Of a stretch of DNA of 64,000 nt, positions 61,062-64,000 are shown piece by piece. Under the pieces are notes generated by a model. The model saw only the letters and a list, made by a program, of their open reading frames with translations, was not told the DNA's origin and did no database searches. The DNA lies in contig NZ_JABBNT010000002.1 of NCBI RefSeq assembly GCF_012926505.1, forward strand, positions 372,001 to 436,000. Reading direction: 5' to 3'. The stretch is from Pacificispira spongiicola. Lineage in GTDB: Bacteria > Pseudomonadota > Alphaproteobacteria > UBA8366 > Aestuariispiraceae. Every line of letters begins with the position of its first letter. Within the stretch, counting starts at the first letter, position 1. Made by a program: the position numbers and the translations under genes.

Positions 61062-62738
61062 GTGTCCAAAGCTTCCTCGAACGATCCCGTGAACTGGAGT
61101 GCTTTTTCCAAAGACGAACGCGCGCTATTGGATCGTACCTTCAATTTCGTGGCGCGGGACAGCTGGCGTATCCCGGAAGCACAGTTTTACGCGGCGGTGG
61201 TTCGCTTCATTTCCGAAACGCTGGATGTCGCGCATGTCCTATGCGACGAGATCGCCTCGGTGGAACCGCTGGTGTTCCGGACGGTGGCCGCGATTGTCGA
61301 CCGCGAATTCGTGCCGAACTTCTCTTATGAAGGCGCCCCGTCGCCCTGCCGAAACGTCGTGCATGGCAAACCTTATATCGTGCCGAGCGGCCTGCAGCCG
61401 CTGTACCCGGACTACGAAATACTCGCAGAGGTCGGCGCACAGAGTTACATCGGCGTCCCCCTGACGACCGAAACCGACGAACCGGAAGGACTGGTCTGCA
61501 TTCTGGATCGCAAACCTATCGAAAATCCGGAACTCTATAAGGCGGTTCTGGAGCTGATCGGTACGCGCGTTGCCTCCGAAATGAAGCGCCAGGAAGTTCT
61601 CGCCACATTGCGCAGCAGCGAACGGCGCTTCCGCGATTTCGTCGATATCAGTTCCGATTGGTATTGGGAAAAGGACGCGGAACTGCGCTATTCCTATTTT
61701 TCGGAAAAGTTCGATCATGTCACCGGCATATCCTCGGCAAGCATGCTGGGGAAGAAGCGCAACGAATTGGGGGTGGCCCATGCCGACATGAAGGCGCTGA
61801 CGTCTTTGGATGAAGACATGGAAATGCGCCGACCGTTCCGGGATTTCATTTATGCACGGCAGAAACCCGACGGATCCAGCGCGTATCTTTCGATCAGCGG
61901 CAAACCGGCCTATGGCGACAACGGAGAATTTCTAGGCTACCGCGGGATCGGCCGGGATATAACCCGACAAAAATTGGGCGAACTGGCCCTCGCGCAAAGC
62001 CGCGACGAGGCCAATCGTGCGAACCGTGCGAAATCCGACTTCCTGGCGTCCATGAGCCATGAATTGCGCACGCCGCTGAACGCGATTCAAGGGATGAGCG
62101 AAGCCCTGATGTATATCGAGGCGTTTCGAAACGATCCGAACCGGCTGACCGATTATCTGAAAAGCATTCACGAAAGCTGCACGCATCTGGTGTCGCTGAT
62201 CGACGAAATTCTGGACATCGCGAAGATCGAGCAAGGCGCCTACGGCATGCATGCGGAGTATCTTGAGCCGAAAGAGCTGATCGAAGCGGTCCGGCGCCTG
62301 ATGAAGGACAGCGCCGCGAAGAACGAATCCAAAATAGAAATCGACGCGCCGTCGGACCTTCCGCGTATTTTTGCGGACCGCCGCGCCTTTCATCAGGTCC
62401 TGCTGAACCTCATCGCCAATTCGGTGAAACATAGCGGCAAGGGAACGACGGTTTGGATCAAGGCACGGGCCGAAGGGTCCAATACCGACCTGATCGTCGA
62501 GGTGTCCGACAATGGGTGCGGCTTCGACCCGGAAACCCTGGATATGGTCGGCCAACCCTTCATCCATGCGCATACCCCGCATGTACGGCGGGAAGCGGCG
62601 GGTACCGGCCTGGGCCTGTCCATCGTCGTGCGCCTTGTCCAGGCATGCGGCGGTCGGGTCGAATTCGAGAGTGAACCGGGGCGCGGCGCGGTCATCAAAA
62701 CCTATTGGCCGACGGCCCCGGCCAGCCGCCCCGCGTAA
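61062..62738 (+). CDS. GAF-PAS sensor histidine kinase
   Basis: 558 residues starting with GTG (GGAG nine bases upstream). Domains: GAF (~30-175, with IGVPLTTET), PAS (~185-300, RFRDFVDISSDWYWEKDAEL, GYRGIGRDIT), HisKA with His333 in LASMSHELRTPLN, and HATPase with the N box NLIANSVKHSG, DNGCGFD and GTGLGLSI. It has no membrane segment, so it should sense a cytoplasmic signal. No response regulator is adjacent. The upstream gap is unusually AT-rich and pyrimidine-rich. Confidence 0.93.
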   Translation: MSKASSNDPVNWSAFSKDERALLDRTFNFVARDSWRIPEAQFYAAVVRFISETLDVAHVLCDEIASVEPLVFRTVAAIVDREFVPNFSYEGAPSPCRNVVHGKPYIVPSGLQPLYPDYEILAEVGAQSYIGVPLTTETDEPEGLVCILDRKPIENPELYKAVLELIGTRVASEMKRQEVLATLRSSERRFRDFVDISSDWYWEKDAELRYSYFSEKFDHVTGISSASMLGKKRNELGVAHADMKALTSLDEDMEMRRPFRDFIYARQKPDGSSAYLSISGKPAYGDNGEFLGYRGIGRDITRQKLGELALAQSRDEANRANRAKSDFLASMSHELRTPLNAIQGMSEALMYIEAFRNDPNRLTDYLKSIHESCTHLVSLIDEILDIAKIEQGAYGMHAEYLEPKELIEAVRRLMKDSAAKNESKIEIDAPSDLPRIFADRRAFHQVLLNLIANSVKHSGKGTTVWIKARAEGSNTDLIVEVSDNGCGFDPETLDMVGQPFIHAHTPHVRREAAGTGLGLSIVVRLVQACGGRVEFESEPGRGAVIKTYWPTAPASRPA

Positions 62739-62798
62739 CATCGGCTCCCGCGCGGATCGCCCGATCTGTGGAAATTCCGGTCTTTCGCAGGGAAACAC

Positions 62799-62826
62799 TT
62801 GCATTTCGAATACCCCTCCCCTATAA
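62799..62826 (+). promoter_or_regulatory. Promoter of the rpsF operon
   Basis: TTGCAT (62799-62804) and CTATAA (62821-62826) are 16 bases apart. The leader to rpsF is about 175 bases, GC-rich and able to fold. In other bacteria an S6:S18 complex binds such leaders; I could not confirm that motif here. Confidence 0.6.
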
Positions 62827-63006
62827 GCCGCCGGTCCTGGATCGGCTGTGCCGGTTCGGGCGTTAACTCCTTGCCGGTTTCTACGCGGGTTTTGACCCGA
62901 TGAGAAAGCGGCTAGGGCCGGGCGGCAGAGTCGGCGGCGGGGCGTGAATGCCCTGTCCGATCGACCACTGCGCCGGACCGTGAAACAGCCAGAGGGAGTG
63001 ACATCT

Positions 63007-63474
63007 ATGGCTTTCTATGAAACCGTGCTCATCGCACGGCAAGACGTTTCGTCCGCCCAGGTGGATGGCATCGTCGACATGGCCCAGGAAATCCTGGCCG
63101 AAGACGGCGGCAAGATCTCGCGCCGCGAATATTGGGGCCTGCGCAGCCTCGCCTTCCGGATCAAAAAGAACCGCAAGGGCCACTACGTCCTGTTGAACTT
63201 CGACGCGAAGGCCGAGGCCGTTGCCGAAATGGAACGCCGTTTCCGCCTGCACGACGACGTCCTGCGTTACATGACCGTCCGCACCGAAACCCTGCCGGAA
63301 GAACCGTCCGTGGTTCTGGCCCGTCGCGACGAACGCGATCGGGGAGACCGTGGCGACCGGGGTGGCCGTGGCGAACGCGGTGATCGTGGTGACCGCGGTG
63401 ACCGGGGCGGCGATCGCGGTCCGCGTCGTGACCGTGGCGACCGCCGCGACCATAACGAAGAATCGGAGGACTAA
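63007..63474 (+). CDS. rpsF: 30S ribosomal protein S6 with RGD-rich tail
   Basis: 155 residues, about 50 more than a minimal S6. The core begins [20 protein letters not shown] and has [20 protein letters not shown]. From residue ~108 the tail is nearly all Arg, Gly and Asp ([20 protein letters not shown]) and ends DHNEESED. Long charged tails occur on alphaproteobacterial S6, but this one is extreme. GGGAG lies before the ATG. rpsR begins two bases after the stop. Confidence 0.96.
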   Translation: MAFYETVLIARQDVSSAQVDGIVDMAQEILAEDGGKISRREYWGLRSLAFRIKKNRKGHYVLLNFDAKAEAVAEMERRFRLHDDVLRYMTVRTETLPEEPSVVLARRDERDRGDRGDRGGRGERGDRGDRGDRGGDRGPRRDRGDRRDHNEESED

Positions 63475-63476
63475 TC

Positions 63477-63716
63477 ATGGCTATGCGTCCTGCTCGTCGG
63501 CCCTTTTTCCGCCGCAAGAAAACCTGCCCGTTCTCTGGCCCGAATGCGCCTGAGATCGACTACAAGGACATCAAGACCCTGCAGCGCTTCATTTCCGAGC
63601 GCGGCAAGATCGTGCCGTCCCGCATCACCGCGGTGAGCGCGAAGAAACAGCGTGCCCTGGCCCAGGCCATCAAACGCGCCCGTTTCCTCGGCCTCATCCC
63701 CTACGTCATTCGCTAA
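63477..63716 (+). CDS. rpsR: 30S ribosomal protein S18
   Basis: 79 residues, standard length and sequence ([20 protein letters not shown], then [20 protein letters not shown]). It binds next to S6 on the 30S platform. The gene lies between rpsF and rplI. Confidence 0.98.
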   Translation: MAMRPARRPFFRRKKTCPFSGPNAPEIDYKDIKTLQRFISERGKIVPSRITAVSAKKQRALAQAIKRARFLGLIPYVIR

Positions 63717-63728
63717 GGGGGAAACGTC

Positions 63729-64000
63729 ATGCAGATCATTCTTCTCGAACGCGTCGAAAAGCTCGGCCAGATGGGCGACGAAGTCGTCGTGAAGCCGGGT
63801 TTCGCGCGTAATTTCCTGCTGCCGAAAGGCAAGGCCGTCCGTGCGACCGACGCGAACCGCAAACGCTTCGAAGCACAACGCGCCGAACTGGAAGCCCGTA
63901 ACCTCGAGCGCAAATCAGAAGCCGAACGCGTCGCCCAGGATCTGGAAGGCCTTCAGGTCGCCCTGATCCGTGCCGCGTCCGACACCGGACAGCTCTACGG
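63729..64000 (+). CDS. rplI: 50S ribosomal protein L9, N-terminal part
   Basis: The first 90 residues of L9 ([20 protein letters not shown], then [16 protein letters not shown]) before the window ends. GGGGGAAA lies just upstream of the ATG. Usual third gene of the rpsF-rpsR-rplI operon. Confidence 0.97.
   Translation, partial: MQIILLERVEKLGQMGDEVVVKPGFARNFLLPKGKAVRATDANRKRFEAQRAELEARNLERKSEAERVAQDLEGLQVALIRAASDTGQLY

Noticed and set aside
63330-63440. Tandem repeat or CRISPR-like pattern at the end of rpsF
   Set aside because: The repetition is codon repetition of GGC/CGT/GAC for the Arg-Gly-Asp tail; there are no uniform spacers.

Overview
The window looks like chromosome of a free-living, probably marine alphaproteobacterium of the Rhodospirillales type. 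GC is high. Lineage markers include divK-pleD, a DUF2336 protein, a bactofilin-M23 pair, a DinB with an N-terminal zinc ribbon and a full C-P lyase operon. A DddP-type DMSP lyase, an MttB-family methyltransferase and a Rieske oxygenase suggest use of marine methylated osmolytes. The genus cannot be fixed from the sequence alone.

Layout. 1-12.5 kb: end of a LysM protein; psd-pssA (phosphatidylethanolamine synthesis); a lipoprotein and a CoxE-like VWA protein; DUF2336; M23 peptidase-bactofilin; LysR and a divergent MttB-like methyltransferase; a yybP-ykoY manganese riboswitch ahead of a TMEM165/GDT1 transporter; a secreted cysteine-rich protein; a DUF1045 2H-phosphoesterase. 12.6-20 kb: phnGHIJKLMN on the minus strand, with phnF divergent and two PhnF-like operators between. 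20-31 kb: EamA exporter/MocR pair, Rieske oxygenase, a large orphan lipoprotein, gmk-yicC, SDR, TauE/SafE, ureohydrolase, GST. 31.4-36.5 kb: phnC-phnD-phnE1-phnE2 plus a HisN-like phosphatase. 36.5-42.8 kb: pleD-divK, ROK kinase-dinB, chrA with a rhodanese-ChrB protein.

42,981-47,396 is a complete 4.4-kb IS1-family transposon with 22-bp terminal inverted repeats (21/22 matching) and an 8-bp target duplication. Besides the DDE transposase it carries passengers: a small membrane protein, a KGG-type basic protein, a two-gene operon (unknown protein plus an XRE-HTH/ImmA-IrrE protease fusion) and a divergent pair of unknown genes. The palindrome ATGCTT-N6-AAGCAT occurs over the transposase promoter and again at the left cargo promoter. 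The transposase message looks leaderless. The arrangement resembles a repressor/protease control switch (as in ICEBs1 ImmR-ImmA) placed on an insertion sequence, and it is the strongest candidate here for an undescribed system.

47.4-64 kb: D-2-hydroxyacid dehydrogenase and GST; a truncated SDR; a CGNR regulator facing a dehalogenase-like hydrolase across a double palindrome; a diguanylate cyclase; dddP; an ArsR regulator facing another hydrolase; cfa; mltG; the fatty-acid cluster fabD-fabG-acpP-fabF; a small conserved protein with a clear terminator; a GAF-PAS histidine kinase; and rpsF-rpsR-rplI running off the end. No tRNA, rRNA or CRISPR was seen.

The two phosphonate loci should work together: PhnCDE imports phosphonates, PhnGHIJKL cleave the C-P bond on the ribosylated substrate, and PhnM and PhnN process the products. 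No phnP lies in the window, so the DUF1045 phosphoesterase and the HisN-like phosphatase are candidates for the last phosphate-releasing steps.
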